Made by a program: the position numbers and the translations under genes. A stretch of 64,000 bases of DNA from Nonomuraea dietziae (GTDB taxonomy: Bacteria; Actinomycetota; Actinomycetes; Streptosporangiales; Streptosporangiaceae), in the NCBI RefSeq assembly GCF_014195505.1, contig NZ_JACIBV010000001.1:6820001-6884000 (forward strand). The letters are read 5' to 3'. This document shows, one piece after another, positions 34,585 to 42,867 of the stretch; within the stretch, counting starts at the first letter, position 1, and each line of letters begins with the position of its first letter. The notes beneath the pieces are model-generated. The model saw only the letters and a list, made by a program, of their open reading frames with translations. It was not told where the DNA came from and ran no database searches.

Positions 34585-35251
34585 CGAGCCGGAAGCCGAG
34601 GTCGTCGATGGCGAACGTGGGGTGACTGCGGCGGCGTACGGAGGCTCCGCAGCCCCGCGCGGGCTCGGCCCAGCTCCCACCCCTGAAGATGCGGTAGGAG
34701 CCGTAGACCTCCTCGTCGTAGAGGTCCCAGCACCACTCCCAGACGTTGCCCAGCATGTCGAACAGCCCCCACGGGTTGGGCGCCTTGCCGCCGACGTCGT
34801 GGACGCGGCCATCCGAGTTGTCGGCGAACCAGGCGATGTCGTCGATCTCCCCGTACCGGTAGCCGGTGGTGTCCGCCTTGCAGGCGTACTGCCACTCCGC
34901 CTCGGTCGGCAGGCGGTAGCCGTTGGAGGACCAGTCGCAGGTCACCTCCCCGCTGCGCGCGTCGACGGCGTAGACCTCGTCCAGCCCGGACAGCACCGAG
35001 AGCCGGTTGCACGCGTCGATCGCGTCGAGCCAGCTGACGTTCGTCACGGGGGAGCCGGCGCTCGTGGAGGGGGTGGGGTCCGCCCCTGTCACGGCGCGGT
35101 GGAGGCTCGCCGTCACGGGATATCTGCCGAGCAGGAAGGGCGCGATCTCGACCCGCCAGCGGGTGCCGCGTCGGTCGTCCCGAAGGTCCACGGCTCCACC
35201 GGGGACGTGGACCATCTGGGGGAGCGCCGGGTCGTCGGTCGGTGGGTGCAC
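34571..35251 (-). CDS. SUMF1/EgtB/PvdO-type FGE-sulfatase domain protein
   Basis: Protein of 226 residues with the formylglycine-generating-enzyme-type fold: PVTNVSWLDAIDACNRLS, GYRLPTEAEWQYACKAD, NPWGLFDMLGNVWEWCWD and FRGGSWAEPARGCGASVRR, ending in GFRLARTM. True FGEs have two copper-binding cysteines in the RGGS region; here only one Cys follows RGGSW, so formylglycine formation is doubtful and an EgtB/PvdO-like or regulatory role is possible. GTG 35251 (GAGAGG upstream) is the likeliest start; the frame is open further upstream but that part is low-complexity and unlike the family. Confidence 0.8.
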   Translation of the reverse strand: MHPPTDDPALPQMVHVPGGAVDLRDDRRGTRWRVEIAPFLLGRYPVTASLHRAVTGADPTPSTSAGSPVTNVSWLDAIDACNRLSVLSGLDEVYAVDARSGEVTCDWSSNGYRLPTEAEWQYACKADTTGYRYGEIDDIAWFADNSDGRVHDVGGKAPNPWGLFDMLGNVWEWCWDLYDEEVYGSYRIFRGGSWAEPARGCGASVRRRSHPTFAIDDLGFRLARTM

Positions 35252-35615
35252 GTGGCGCGCCTCTCGGTCCGGGGCGGCCGCGAGGTCGGTCGCGCGCCCT
35301 GATGCGGGTGCTGTGTTCAGGGGTGCGGCGCCGGTCCGAACTCGTCCGCCGGGCTTCGCCTGGATGACCGGAGACCGTGGACGCCGCGGTCTCAGGCTAG
35401 GGGTGCCGGCTCGGCGACCGGTTGCCGGGCCGCGAGGAGACGGCGGCAGGCCGGACGGGCGGGCGGGAAGGGCGGCGGGGACGTACGAACGGTCGCGGCT
35501 GAGAGCGTCCGGTTGGAAGACGATCGGACATGTTTCCAAGACTGCAGGCCATTACGCCGCTCATCGGACCTCCCTAACGTTGGGGGCGTCAACCTGAACG
35601 ACAAGGAGAGCTCTC
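35252..35615. other. Divergent intergenic region
   Basis: 364 bp between the SUMF1-like gene and the oxidoreductase at 35616. A promoter for the latter is visible near its right end. The rest is GC-rich with only shadow open frames; nothing else was recognised. Confidence 0.4.
35552..35580 (+). promoter_or_regulatory. Probable promoter for oxidoreductase-AraC operon
   Basis: TTACGC (35552-35557), 17-base spacer and TAACGT (35575-35580), followed by a leader of about 29 bases with AAGGAGAG before ATG 35616. Confidence 0.5.
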
Positions 35616-36542
35616 ATGCGTGCTGTAGTCCAGAAGTCCTTTGGCGGCCCCGAGGTCCTGGAGACCGTCGACATCGCCCCGCCTGAGCCCCTCGGCGGTG
35701 AGGTGCTCATCAGAGTCATGGCGAGTGGTGTGAACCCCGTGGACGTCGCCGTCAGGTCGGGGGCCTATCCGCTGCTGGGCGAGCCCCCTTTCGGGGTGGG
35801 GTGGGACATCTCCGGCGTCGTGGAGGAGGCCGGTCCAGGCGCCCGGTTCAAGGTGGGCGACGAGGTCTTCGGCATGCCGTTCTTCCCCCGTGCCGCGACA
35901 GGGTACGCCGAGTACGTCGCCGCACCCTCGAGGCAGGTCGCTCGTAAGCCCGCCTCGATCGGCCACGTGGAGGCCGCCGCTGTGCCGCTGGCCGCGCTGA
36001 CGGCCTGGCAGGGGCTGGTGGACGCGGCTCGGGTGAAGGCCGGCGACCGGGTGCTGATCCACCGCGCCGCCGGTGGCGTCGGGCACTTCGCGGTGCAGAT
36101 CGCCAAGGCACGCGGGGCGCACGTGATCGCGTTGGCGAGCGAGGCGCGGCATGAGTTCGTGCGGAGCCTCGGGGCGGACGAGGTGATCGACTACCGGGTC
36201 ACCGACTACGCGGACGTGGTGCGTGATCTGGACGTCGTCCTCGACTCGAACGCCCATGGCTCACGTTCGCTGAGCGTGCTGCGAAGGGGCGGCACGCTCG
36301 TGACCATCATGGAGCACTGGAACCGGGAGCTGGAGGCCGAGGCCGAGGCGGCGGGCCGGCACTTCGCGGGGGTGTCGGTCGAGCCTGACTACGCGTCGCT
36401 GGAGGCGATCGCCGAGCTGATCGACGCCGGACGGATCCGGCCTCACGTCCAGGAGACGTTCCCGCTCGAAGAGGCGGGCAAGGCTCACGAACTGGTCGGT
36501 TCCGGGCAGGTTCAGGGCAAGGTCGTCCTGATCGTAGGGTGA
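35616..36542 (+). CDS. NADP-dependent oxidoreductase (quinone oxidoreductase-like MDR)
   Basis: Zinc-free medium-chain reductase of 308 residues. The GroES-like domain includes VMASGVNPVDVAVRSGAYP and PFGVGWDISGVVEEAG, and the NADPH motif is VLIHRAAGGVGHFAVQIAKARGA split over the Rossmann start. It is probably a quinone or enone reductase used in detoxification. AAGGAGAG precedes the ATG. The AraC-type regulator begins 4 bp after its stop, so the regulator likely controls this gene. Confidence 0.9.
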   Translation: MRAVVQKSFGGPEVLETVDIAPPEPLGGEVLIRVMASGVNPVDVAVRSGAYPLLGEPPFGVGWDISGVVEEAGPGARFKVGDEVFGMPFFPRAATGYAEYVAAPSRQVARKPASIGHVEAAAVPLAALTAWQGLVDAARVKAGDRVLIHRAAGGVGHFAVQIAKARGAHVIALASEARHEFVRSLGADEVIDYRVTDYADVVRDLDVVLDSNAHGSRSLSVLRRGGTLVTIMEHWNRELEAEAEAAGRHFAGVSVEPDYASLEAIAELIDAGRIRPHVQETFPLEEAGKAHELVGSGQVQGKVVLIVG

Positions 36543-36546
36543 GTGC

Positions 36547-37485
36547 GTGGACATCCTGACCGAGGCTCTGAGCTCGATGCGGACCGGGCGGCCGACGTCC
36601 GTCCGCACCGACGGCCGCGCCCCCTGGGGCCTCCGGCTTCCGCCCGTCGCCGGGGCCGGCTTCCACGTGGTGCTGTACGGCACGTGCTGGCTGGTGCCCC
36701 TGGAGGACGCCGGTGACCAGGTGGAGCCGATCGCGCTGAGCCCGGGGGACGTGGTCTTCCTGCGCGACGGTCGTGGCCACATCCTCGCCGACCATCCGTC
36801 CACACCGGCCGAGGTGGAAAGACCCGAGCAGTTCCAGCCAGGCTCGCCGATCGGCACGGTGAGGGTGGGTGGCGACGGCGCGCTGACCAGCCTGTTGTGC
36901 GGCAACTACCACCTGGACCAGGGGCGGCCGCATCCGCTGGTAAGGCAGCTGCCCGAGGTGATCCATCTGCGGACGCGGCACGGTCACCACCCCGAGTTGA
37001 GCGCCGCCGTCCAACTGCTCGGCGCGGAGCTGGAGAACCCACGGATCGGGTCGGACGGCATCGTCCCCACGCTGATCGACTCGCTGCTGCTCTACGTCCT
37101 GCGGGCCTGGCTGGAGGTCCAGCCCCCGGCGGCGGCGAAGGGCTGGGCCGCCGCGCTCGGTGACTCTGCTGTCGCACCGGCGCTGGCGGCCATCCATGAC
37201 AACCCGTCGGCCCCGTGGACCGTCGAGTCGCTGGCCGAGCGGGCAGGGCTCTCACGCGCGGCCTTCGCCCGGCGGTTCACGGCGCTGGTCGGGGAGCCGC
37301 CCATGGCCTATCTGACCCGCTGGCGCATGACGACCGCGGCCCGGCTGCTGCGTGAGTCCGACACCCCGCTGGCCGCGGTCGCCGCGCAGGCGGGATACGG
37401 CTCGGAGTTCGCCTTCGCGAAGGCCTTCAAGCGCGAGTACAGCATGGCCCCCGGCGGCTACCGCCGCCAGACCCGGACGGCCTGA
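36547..37485 (+). CDS. AraC family transcriptional regulator (cupin_6 type)
   Basis: Regulator of 312 residues. The N-terminal AraC-binding-like cupin (about 1-190) contains GFHVVLYGTCWLVPL and LSPGDVVFLRDGRGHIL. The C-terminal double helix-turn-helix (about 215-310) has WTVESLAERAGLSRAAFARRF and PLAAVAAQAGYGSEFAFAKAF. The GTG start at 36547 follows the oxidoreductase stop by 4 bp, so the pair is one transcription unit. Regulators of this type often respond to small electrophiles or aromatic compounds, which would suit the reductase; that is inference. Confidence 0.92.
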   Translation: MDILTEALSSMRTGRPTSVRTDGRAPWGLRLPPVAGAGFHVVLYGTCWLVPLEDAGDQVEPIALSPGDVVFLRDGRGHILADHPSTPAEVERPEQFQPGSPIGTVRVGGDGALTSLLCGNYHLDQGRPHPLVRQLPEVIHLRTRHGHHPELSAAVQLLGAELENPRIGSDGIVPTLIDSLLLYVLRAWLEVQPPAAAKGWAAALGDSAVAPALAAIHDNPSAPWTVESLAERAGLSRAAFARRFTALVGEPPMAYLTRWRMTTAARLLRESDTPLAAVAAQAGYGSEFAFAKAFKREYSMAPGGYRRQTRTA

Positions 37486-37553
37486 CGACGGAACGGGCCA
37501 CCGGCGGCCTGCCGTCTTCCCGCGCGTAGCGCCCCCGACGGGGGACGACGCCG

Positions 37554-38636
37554 TCAGTCGATGAGGACGATCTGGCGGAGGGCCTCGCCGCTGCGCAGGG
37601 CGGCGACCGCCTCGTTCAGGTCGGTCAGCTTGATGCGGGCGCTGATCATGGAGTCGAGGTCGAGCTGCCCCGCCTTGTACAGCTCGGCGAAGTACGGGAA
37701 GTCGTGCCGCACGTCCGCCTCGCCGTACAGCGAGGAGAGCAGGTTCTTGCCCTCGAACAGCAGGCTGAACGCGGAGATCTGCACCATGTCGTCCATGGCG
37801 CCCGCGCCGACCACGATCACGTCGCCGCCCTGGCGGGTGAGCTGCCAGGCGGACTGGATGGTGGCGGACTTGCCGACCACCTCGAAGCCGTAGTCGAAGC
37901 CCGCGCCGCCGGTGAGTTCCTGCAGGGCTCCCGGCAGGTCGTCGGGGGTGACGGCGTGGGTGGCGCCGACCTTGAGCGCGAGCTCGTGCTTGGCGGCGAG
38001 CGGGTCGACGGCGAGGATGGTGCGGGCGCCTGAGATGCGCGCGCCCTGGATGACCGACAGACCGACGCCGCCGCAGCCGATGACGGCGACGGTGCTGCCG
38101 GGCCTGACGCGGGCGGTGTTGATGGCCGCGCCGACGCCGGTGGTGATGCCGCAGCCGATCAGGGCGGCCGCCTCCCACGGGAGGGAGGGGTCGACCTTGA
38201 TGGCGCCCTGCCACGGCACGACGATCTCCTCGGCCCAGGTGCCGCACCCGGCCATGCCGTACGCCATGGTGTCGCCGATCCTGAAGTTGCCGGTCGTGAA
38301 GGACTCGACGATGTACTTCATGCACAGGTACGGCTGGCCGCCCACGCACAGCGCGCACTCCTGGCAGGAGGGCCGCCAGTTGATGATGACGTGGTCGCCG
38401 GGCTGGACCGAGGTGACGTGGTCGCCCACCTCGACGACCTCGCCCGCTCCCTCGTGACCCAGGACCAGCGGCACCGGCTGGGGCACCACGCCGCTCATCG
38501 CCGACAGGTCGGAGTGGCAGACGCCGGTCGCCCTGATCTTCACGCGCACCTGCGTCGGGCCGACCGGAGCCAGCGTGACGTCGTCGCGGATGTCGAGCTT
38601 GTCGTCTCCTACGGTGTGGAGCAGCGCAGCGCGCAT
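37554..38636 (-). CDS. Zinc-dependent alcohol dehydrogenase (class III-like MDR)
   Basis: NAD(P)-dependent alcohol dehydrogenase of 360 residues. Catalytic zinc ligands are Cys in GVCHSD, His/Glu in LGHEGAG and the later Cys in LIGCG; the structural zinc loop is CQECALCVGGQPYLC. The cofactor site is VAVIGCGGVGLSVIQGA. It resembles the AdhD/NDMA-dependent or class III branch common in actinobacteria. ATG 38636 has GAGGAG at seven bases. It is downstream of a P450-type ferredoxin (5 bp gap), which suggests oxidation of an alcohol formed by a monooxygenase. Confidence 0.92.
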   Translation of the reverse strand: MRAALLHTVGDDKLDIRDDVTLAPVGPTQVRVKIRATGVCHSDLSAMSGVVPQPVPLVLGHEGAGEVVEVGDHVTSVQPGDHVIINWRPSCQECALCVGGQPYLCMKYIVESFTTGNFRIGDTMAYGMAGCGTWAEEIVVPWQGAIKVDPSLPWEAAALIGCGITTGVGAAINTARVRPGSTVAVIGCGGVGLSVIQGARISGARTILAVDPLAAKHELALKVGATHAVTPDDLPGALQELTGGAGFDYGFEVVGKSATIQSAWQLTRQGGDVIVVGAGAMDDMVQISAFSLLFEGKNLLSSLYGEADVRHDFPYFAELYKAGQLDLDSMISARIKLTDLNEAVAALRSGEALRQIVLID

Positions 38637-38641
38637 GGGGG

Positions 38642-38833
38642 TTACTCCTCGAGAGAGAGGGCGGCTTTCGGACATGACCGCACCGCGTGGCGGACGCGGT
38701 CCACCATCTCGGGCGGCGGCTCGGGCAGCAGGACGTGCAGCTGGTCCTCGTCGTCCACTTCGAACACCTCGGGGGCGAGTCCCATGCACACCGCGTTGGC
38801 CTCGCACACCAGATAGTCAACCTTGATCTTCAT
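38642..38833 (-). CDS. Small ferredoxin ([3Fe-4S] or [4Fe-4S], P450-associated type)
   Basis: Electron carrier of 63 residues. Cysteines at 10 and 16 plus Cys54 in SCPKAAL give C-x5-C...CP, the three-cysteine pattern of [3Fe-4S] ferredoxins that reduce bacterial cytochromes P450. AGGAGG precedes ATG 38833, which overlaps the PPOX gene stop in ATGA. No P450 gene is adjacent; the nearest is the steroid-type P450 at 52-53.5 kb. Confidence 0.92.
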   Translation of the reverse strand: MKIKVDYLVCEANAVCMGLAPEVFEVDDEDQLHVLLPEPPPEMVDRVRHAVRSCPKAALSLEE

Positions 38834-39276
38834 GACAGCCTCCTGTGGTCCCATGACACCACTTTGGTGGGCTCCACGACGAAGGCGACTCGCTTTCTCC
38901 CCGTGTGCTCCACGTACTCGCGAAGCAGCTCGTCGGGCACTCCGGGGGTCATCCTCCTGGCGATCTCCATGCCGATGTCGAGCGTCCTCTCGACCTGCTC
39001 GGCCACGCCGTACAGCAGGATGCCGCGCAGTTCGGCGTAGTCGTCGCCGGTCTCGATCAGGCAGCTGACGCGGGGGTCGCGCTCGAGGTTGCGTGTCTTC
39101 TGGGCCTTGCCGTAGGTCCAGAAGGCGACTCTGCCCTCGCTGTCGAGCGCGTAGAACATGGTGACCAGGTGCGGCGTGCCGTCCGGGTTGATGGTCGCGA
39201 GCTGCAGCTTGCGCGACTCCCTGAGGAGGGCGCTGACGTCGTCGTCGGACATCGTGATGCTGGCGCGCTGATTCAC
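38830..39276 (-). CDS. Pyridoxamine 5'-phosphate oxidase-like flavin protein (PPOX/FDOR)
   Basis: Split-barrel flavin- or F420-binding protein of 148 residues. Blocks are KLQLATINPDGTPHLVTMFY, FWTYGKAQKTRNLERDPRVS and VEPTKVVSWDHRR, close to the PPOX class F420-dependent enzymes of actinobacteria (the KT-N-R motif often binds F420 or FMN phosphate). The frame starts with GTG 39276 without a ribosome binding site; ATG 39252 is an alternative. It leads the PPOX-ferredoxin-alcohol dehydrogenase operon and lies next to a KstR-like site. Confidence 0.85.
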   Translation of the reverse strand: MNQRASITMSDDDVSALLRESRKLQLATINPDGTPHLVTMFYALDSEGRVAFWTYGKAQKTRNLERDPRVSCLIETGDDYAELRGILLYGVAEQVERTLDIGMEIARRMTPGVPDELLREYVEHTGRKRVAFVVEPTKVVSWDHRRLS

Positions 39277-39284
39277 GTGCCAAG

Positions 39285-39298
39285 TAGAACAGGTTCCA
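39285..39298. promoter_or_regulatory. KstR-like operator TAGAACAGGTTCCA
   Basis: Fits every fixed position of the KstR consensus TnnAACnnGTTnnA. It lies 8 bp upstream of the PPOX start and about 55 bp upstream of the methyltransferase. Partial copies follow: AGAATACGGTTC (39298-39309) and GTTC-N5-GAAC (39320-39332 region). Confidence 0.55.
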
Positions 39299-39353
39299 GA
39301 ATACGGTTCAAGAGGAATGTTCGGTTTGAACGCCCTCCAGTAGGGTGCTCCTC

Positions 39354-39977
39354 ATGGAGATGCCGCCCGAACTGCTGCAGGCCGCCGAGCGGGCCAAGGG
39401 CTTCATGCCCCGGGACGAGGGGCGGGCGCTCTACGAGGCGGCCCTCCAGTACGGCAGGCAGGGCCCCATCTGCGAGATCGGCACCTACTGCGGCAAGTCG
39501 GCCATCTACCTCGGCGCCGCCGCCAGGCAGATCGGCTCGGTCGTGGTGACGGTCGACCACCACAGGGGCTCGGAGGAGATCCAGCCGGGCTGGGAGCACC
39601 ACGACCCGACGCTGGTCGACCCGCGCTTCGGCAAGATGGACTCCCTTCCCGCCTTCCGCGAGACGATCGCCGCCGCGGGGCTCGAGGACGAGGTCGTCGC
39701 GATCGTCGGCAGGTCCGAGCAGGTGGCGCGGCTGTGGAACACGCCGCTCGGCATGCTGTTCATCGACGGCGGCCACTCCGAGGAGCCGGTGACCCGCGAC
39801 TACGAGGGCTGGGCCCCGCACGTCGCCCCCGGCGGCGCGCTGGTCTTCCACGACATCTATCCCGACCCCGCCGACGGCGGCCAGGCGCCCTACCGCGTCT
39901 ATCTGCGCGCGCTGGAGTCTGGGGCCTTCAAGGAGGTCTCGGTGACGGGCTCCCTCAGGGTCCTGACGCGCCTCTAG
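39354..39977 (+). CDS. Class I SAM-dependent methyltransferase
   Basis: Predicted methyltransferase of 207 residues of the catechol-O-methyltransferase-like/MdmC type (Methyltransf_24). The SAM site is ICEIGTYCGKSAIYLGAAA, followed by VVTVDHHRGSEE and LFIDGGHSEEPVTRDYE, in which metal-binding residues are expected. ATG 39354 lies seven bases after TAGGGT (39341-39346), so the message may be leaderless; GTG 39345 is an alternative. Its stop overlaps that of the convergent DUF1702 gene by three to four bases. Substrate unknown. Confidence 0.87.
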   Translation: MEMPPELLQAAERAKGFMPRDEGRALYEAALQYGRQGPICEIGTYCGKSAIYLGAAARQIGSVVVTVDHHRGSEEIQPGWEHHDPTLVDPRFGKMDSLPAFRETIAAAGLEDEVVAIVGRSEQVARLWNTPLGMLFIDGGHSEEPVTRDYEGWAPHVAPGGALVFHDIYPDPADGGQAPYRVYLRALESGAFKEVSVTGSLRVLTRL

Positions 39978-40963
39978 CGGCGGCGGGTCAGCGCGCGGCG
40001 AGTGTGGGCGTGCCAGGCCTGGAAGTCCTCATGGGTGTGGGGATCGTGGCCGAGCGCGATCAGCGCCGTGTCCGTCCACGACGCCGCCTGCTCGGGCTCG
40101 GCCCCCGTCAGCAGCTGGACGGCGTGCGCCGCCTGCTCGGGCACGTGTCCCTCCTGCAGCCGCGTGGCGATCGCGAAGGCCGCGCCCTGCGACACATGGG
40201 CCCGGAAGCCGTCGGCCGAGGCGTGCGCCGCCAGCCCGCACAGCTCGTCAGGGTCCGCGCCGCCCACGTAGGTGGCCGCGAACGCCACCCCGCTCCACAG
40301 GTCGGCTCTGCGCCCCGCGGGGAACTCCGCGACGCGGGCCGCGACGTCCTCGGGGCAGGCGCAGTCGTGGAACCACAGCAGGCGGCCCAGCCCCTGGTCG
40401 AAGATGGCCCGATGCGCCCTGGTCAGCAGGTCGGGCATGGACCGCTCGCCCACCATGCGGTCGGCGTGGGTGAGCGAGCGCTGGAAGCCGAACCCGTCGA
40501 CCGCCAGCCACCGCAGCAGCGGATGGCAGGCGCCGAACCCCCAGAGCGGTCGCAGGCGCAGCCTGGCGTAGGCGCGGCCGATGCCGAGGTGCGCGGCGTG
40601 CTGATGGCGTACGGCGAGGCCGGCCAGCAGCTCGTGCGTCCGTCTGCCCCTGCTCATGGTCAGCAGGTCGAGCGTGGCGCACGCCGTGGCCGCGCCCTCG
40701 TAGGCGAACCCGCGCTGCTCGGCGGGCAGATCGTCGATCTTGCCCGTCTCGTGGGACAGGACGGCGTTGTAGCCGAAGATGTGGGAGCGCTCGGCGCGCT
40801 CCAGCGTGGCGCGGGCCTGTCCTGCTCTGAGCCTGAAGCGCCGCCTGCCCAGGTCGGCCTCGGCCGGATCCTTGCTCAGGAGGCGGCGCAGACCCTGCGC
40901 GGGGGGATTGATCGGCTCGATCCTGAGCTGGTTCAAGAACGGCAATGTGCCCGTGTCGCCCAC
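39974..40963 (-). CDS. DUF1702 family protein
   Basis: Protein of 329 residues matching the DUF1702 pattern: HIFGYNAVLSHETGKID, QRGFAYEGAATACATLD, LLRWLAVDGFGFQRS, FDQGLGRLLWFHDCACPED and ADLWSGVAFAATYVGGAD. The family is mostly helical and of unknown function; it is best known from enediyne biosynthetic clusters but also occurs alone. No polyketide synthase is nearby, so a role in natural-product synthesis has no support here. The GTG start at 40963 follows GGGGGAAGA. Confidence 0.83.
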   Translation of the reverse strand: MGDTGTLPFLNQLRIEPINPPAQGLRRLLSKDPAEADLGRRRFRLRAGQARATLERAERSHIFGYNAVLSHETGKIDDLPAEQRGFAYEGAATACATLDLLTMSRGRRTHELLAGLAVRHQHAAHLGIGRAYARLRLRPLWGFGACHPLLRWLAVDGFGFQRSLTHADRMVGERSMPDLLTRAHRAIFDQGLGRLLWFHDCACPEDVAARVAEFPAGRRADLWSGVAFAATYVGGADPDELCGLAAHASADGFRAHVSQGAAFAIATRLQEGHVPEQAAHAVQLLTGAEPEQAASWTDTALIALGHDPHTHEDFQAWHAHTRRALTRRR

Positions 40964-41134
40964 TCTTCCCCCGAAGACGCATCGTACGGCCAGCCACGAA
41001 CCTAGTGACGGCCTTGCGGCGCTCCTCGACGGCGCTCCGCTTTTCGTGGCAAAGAACCGGCAAAACGACTTGCTTCGAGGGTGATGTGACGCGATCAGCC
41101 GGAGTCGCGCGGGAGTGGCGTGCTTGGACGGACC

Positions 41135-42163
41135 TCAGCCACGCGGGCGCGGTGGCGTCAGGCCCGCCTGCCGTACGGGGGAGGGGATGTCACGGAAGAG
41201 GGCCGCGCCAGGGGTGAGCCCCAGCAGGGCGTCGGCGGCGAGCACCACGGCGGCGGCCGTGTAGCCCGACCGCTCGTGCGGGAAGTGCTTGCGGTTGGCG
41301 AACTGCCAGCCCGTCCAGTACGAGCCGTCCTCGTGGCGCAGGTGCTGCATGTCGGCGAACAGCCGCTCGGCGCGCCTGCGGTCGCCCAGGGCGTCGAGGG
41401 CCAGGACCAGCTCGCAGGTCTCCGCGCCCGTCACCCACGGCTGGTCGGAGACGCAGCGGATGCCGAGGCCCTCCACCACGAAGGTGTCCCACTCCTTGTC
41501 CAGCAGTTCGAGCCCCTGGTCGCCGCGGACGGCGCCGCCGAGGACCGGGTAGTACCAGTCCATCGAGAAGCGGCTCTTGTCGGCGAACGCGTCGGGGAGG
41601 TTCTGCAGCGCGTTGGCCAGGCGGTCGGCGGCCAGTTCCCAGTGCGGCTGCGGGTCGTCGAGGCGGTCGGCGAGCAGGACGCCGCTGCGCAGCGCATGGT
41701 GGATGGAGGAGCAGCCGGTCAGCAGGGCGTATCCCGCGGCGCGGCCGTGGGCGTCGCGCTCCCAGACGATCTCGCCGCGCGGGGTCTGGAGGTCGACGAC
41801 GTAGTCGAGGGCCCTCTTGACCATGGGCCAGCGCTCGCGCGCCGTGTCGAGCTCACCGGTGATCAGGAGGTCGTGCCACACGCCGACGGCGACGTACGCG
41901 GCGTGGTTGGACTCGCCGCCCAGCTCGGTGGGCTCGCCTCTGACCAGCTTCATCGGCCAGGAGCCGTCCTCGCGCTGGTGGCGCTCCAGCCAGGCGTAGC
42001 CGCGCTCGACGTTGCCGGTGAGGCCCGCCACCGACATGGCCATCAGGCACTCGACGTGGTTCCACGCGTCGACGTGACCTTCGGGCCACGGCACGCCGCC
42101 GTCGTCCTCCTGGATGTCGGCGATGCTCTGCGCCGTCTGGAGGACCTGGCCGCTGGAGATCAC
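41135..42163 (-). CDS. Prenyltransferase/squalene-oxidase-repeat-like alpha-toroid protein
   Basis: Protein of 342 residues with helical-repeat signs of the (alpha/alpha)6 terpenoid cyclase toroid (QW-like GSWP and GSYWTGW). No DxDD protonation motif is present, so cyclase activity is doubtful; it may bind a glycan or lipid in the way related toroids do. GTG 42163 overlaps the methyltransferase stop by four bases. It is the last gene of the glycosyltransferase-methyltransferase-toroid operon (44105 to 41135), a set that suggests assembly or modification of a surface glycolipid or polysaccharide. Confidence 0.78.
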   Translation of the reverse strand: MISSGQVLQTAQSIADIQEDDGGVPWPEGHVDAWNHVECLMAMSVAGLTGNVERGYAWLERHQREDGSWPMKLVRGEPTELGGESNHAAYVAVGVWHDLLITGELDTARERWPMVKRALDYVVDLQTPRGEIVWERDAHGRAAGYALLTGCSSIHHALRSGVLLADRLDDPQPHWELAADRLANALQNLPDAFADKSRFSMDWYYPVLGGAVRGDQGLELLDKEWDTFVVEGLGIRCVSDQPWVTGAETCELVLALDALGDRRRAERLFADMQHLRHEDGSYWTGWQFANRKHFPHERSGYTAAAVVLAADALLGLTPGAALFRDIPSPVRQAGLTPPRPRG

Positions 42164-42867
42164 GCGGGTTTCCTGAGGTAGACCACCACGCTCTTGCCGA
42201 TGAGCTGGTTCAGCACCGCCTCGGCGACCCTGGTCGTCCTGGGGCGCTTCATGATGTCCCAGACAAGGAGCTGGTGGTAGGCCTTGACCAGCGGGTGCTC
42301 GTCGTTGTCGACACCCACGGCGCACTTGATCCACCAGTACGGGGCGTGCAGGCCGTGCGCGAAGTGGTGCGGCCCGACCTTGAAGCCGGTGGCCTTCAGC
42401 TTGGCCTTGAGCTCGGCCAGCGTGTAGATGCGGATGTGCCCGCCGGGAGCGGTGTGGTAGTCCTCGCTCAGCGCCCACGAGATGCGCTCGGGCAGGAAGG
42501 CGGGCACGGTGACCGCGGCCAGCCCACCGGGCTTGAGCACCCGCAGGATCTCCCGCATGGCGGTGGTGTCCTCGTGGATGTGCTCCAGCACCTCGGCGGC
42601 GATGACCCGGTCGAAGCTGTTGTCCTCGAACGGCATGTCCAGCGCGGTGCCCTGCACCGTCTCGCCGGTGCCCGCGGCCTCGCCGGTCTCCTCCATCGCC
42701 GCGAACATCGACTTGACGCCGTCGAGCTCGGACTGGTCCATGTCGAAGGCGACCACGTCCGCGCCCCTGCGCAGCGCCTCGAAGGCGTGGCGGCCTCCGC
42801 CGCACCCGAGGTCGAGCACACGAATGCCCGGCCCGACAGGCAGCCGGGCGAAGTCGACGGTCAGCAC
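42160..42867 (-). CDS. Class I SAM-dependent methyltransferase (Methyltransf_11 type)
   Basis: Methyltransferase of 235 residues with all Rossmann motifs: VLDLGCGGGRHAFEAL (motif I), VVAFDMDQSELDGV (II), GTALDMPFEDNSFDRVIAAEVLEHI (III, split over the acidic loop) and LRVLKPGGLAAVTVP. The C-terminal lid contains conserved Tyr/Trp residues. GTG 42867 lies within the end of the glycosyltransferase gene (7-bp overlap). Likely to methylate the product of the neighbouring glycosyltransferase; acceptor unknown. Confidence 0.88.
   Translation of the reverse strand: MLTVDFARLPVGPGIRVLDLGCGGGRHAFEALRRGADVVAFDMDQSELDGVKSMFAAMEETGEAAGTGETVQGTALDMPFEDNSFDRVIAAEVLEHIHEDTTAMREILRVLKPGGLAAVTVPAFLPERISWALSEDYHTAPGGHIRIYTLAELKAKLKATGFKVGPHHFAHGLHAPYWWIKCAVGVDNDEHPLVKAYHQLLVWDIMKRPRTTRVAEAVLNQLIGKSVVVYLRKPA

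Noticed and set aside
39974..40963. Enediyne biosynthetic cluster suggested by DUF1702
   Set aside because: No polyketide synthase or other enediyne cassette gene lies in the window.
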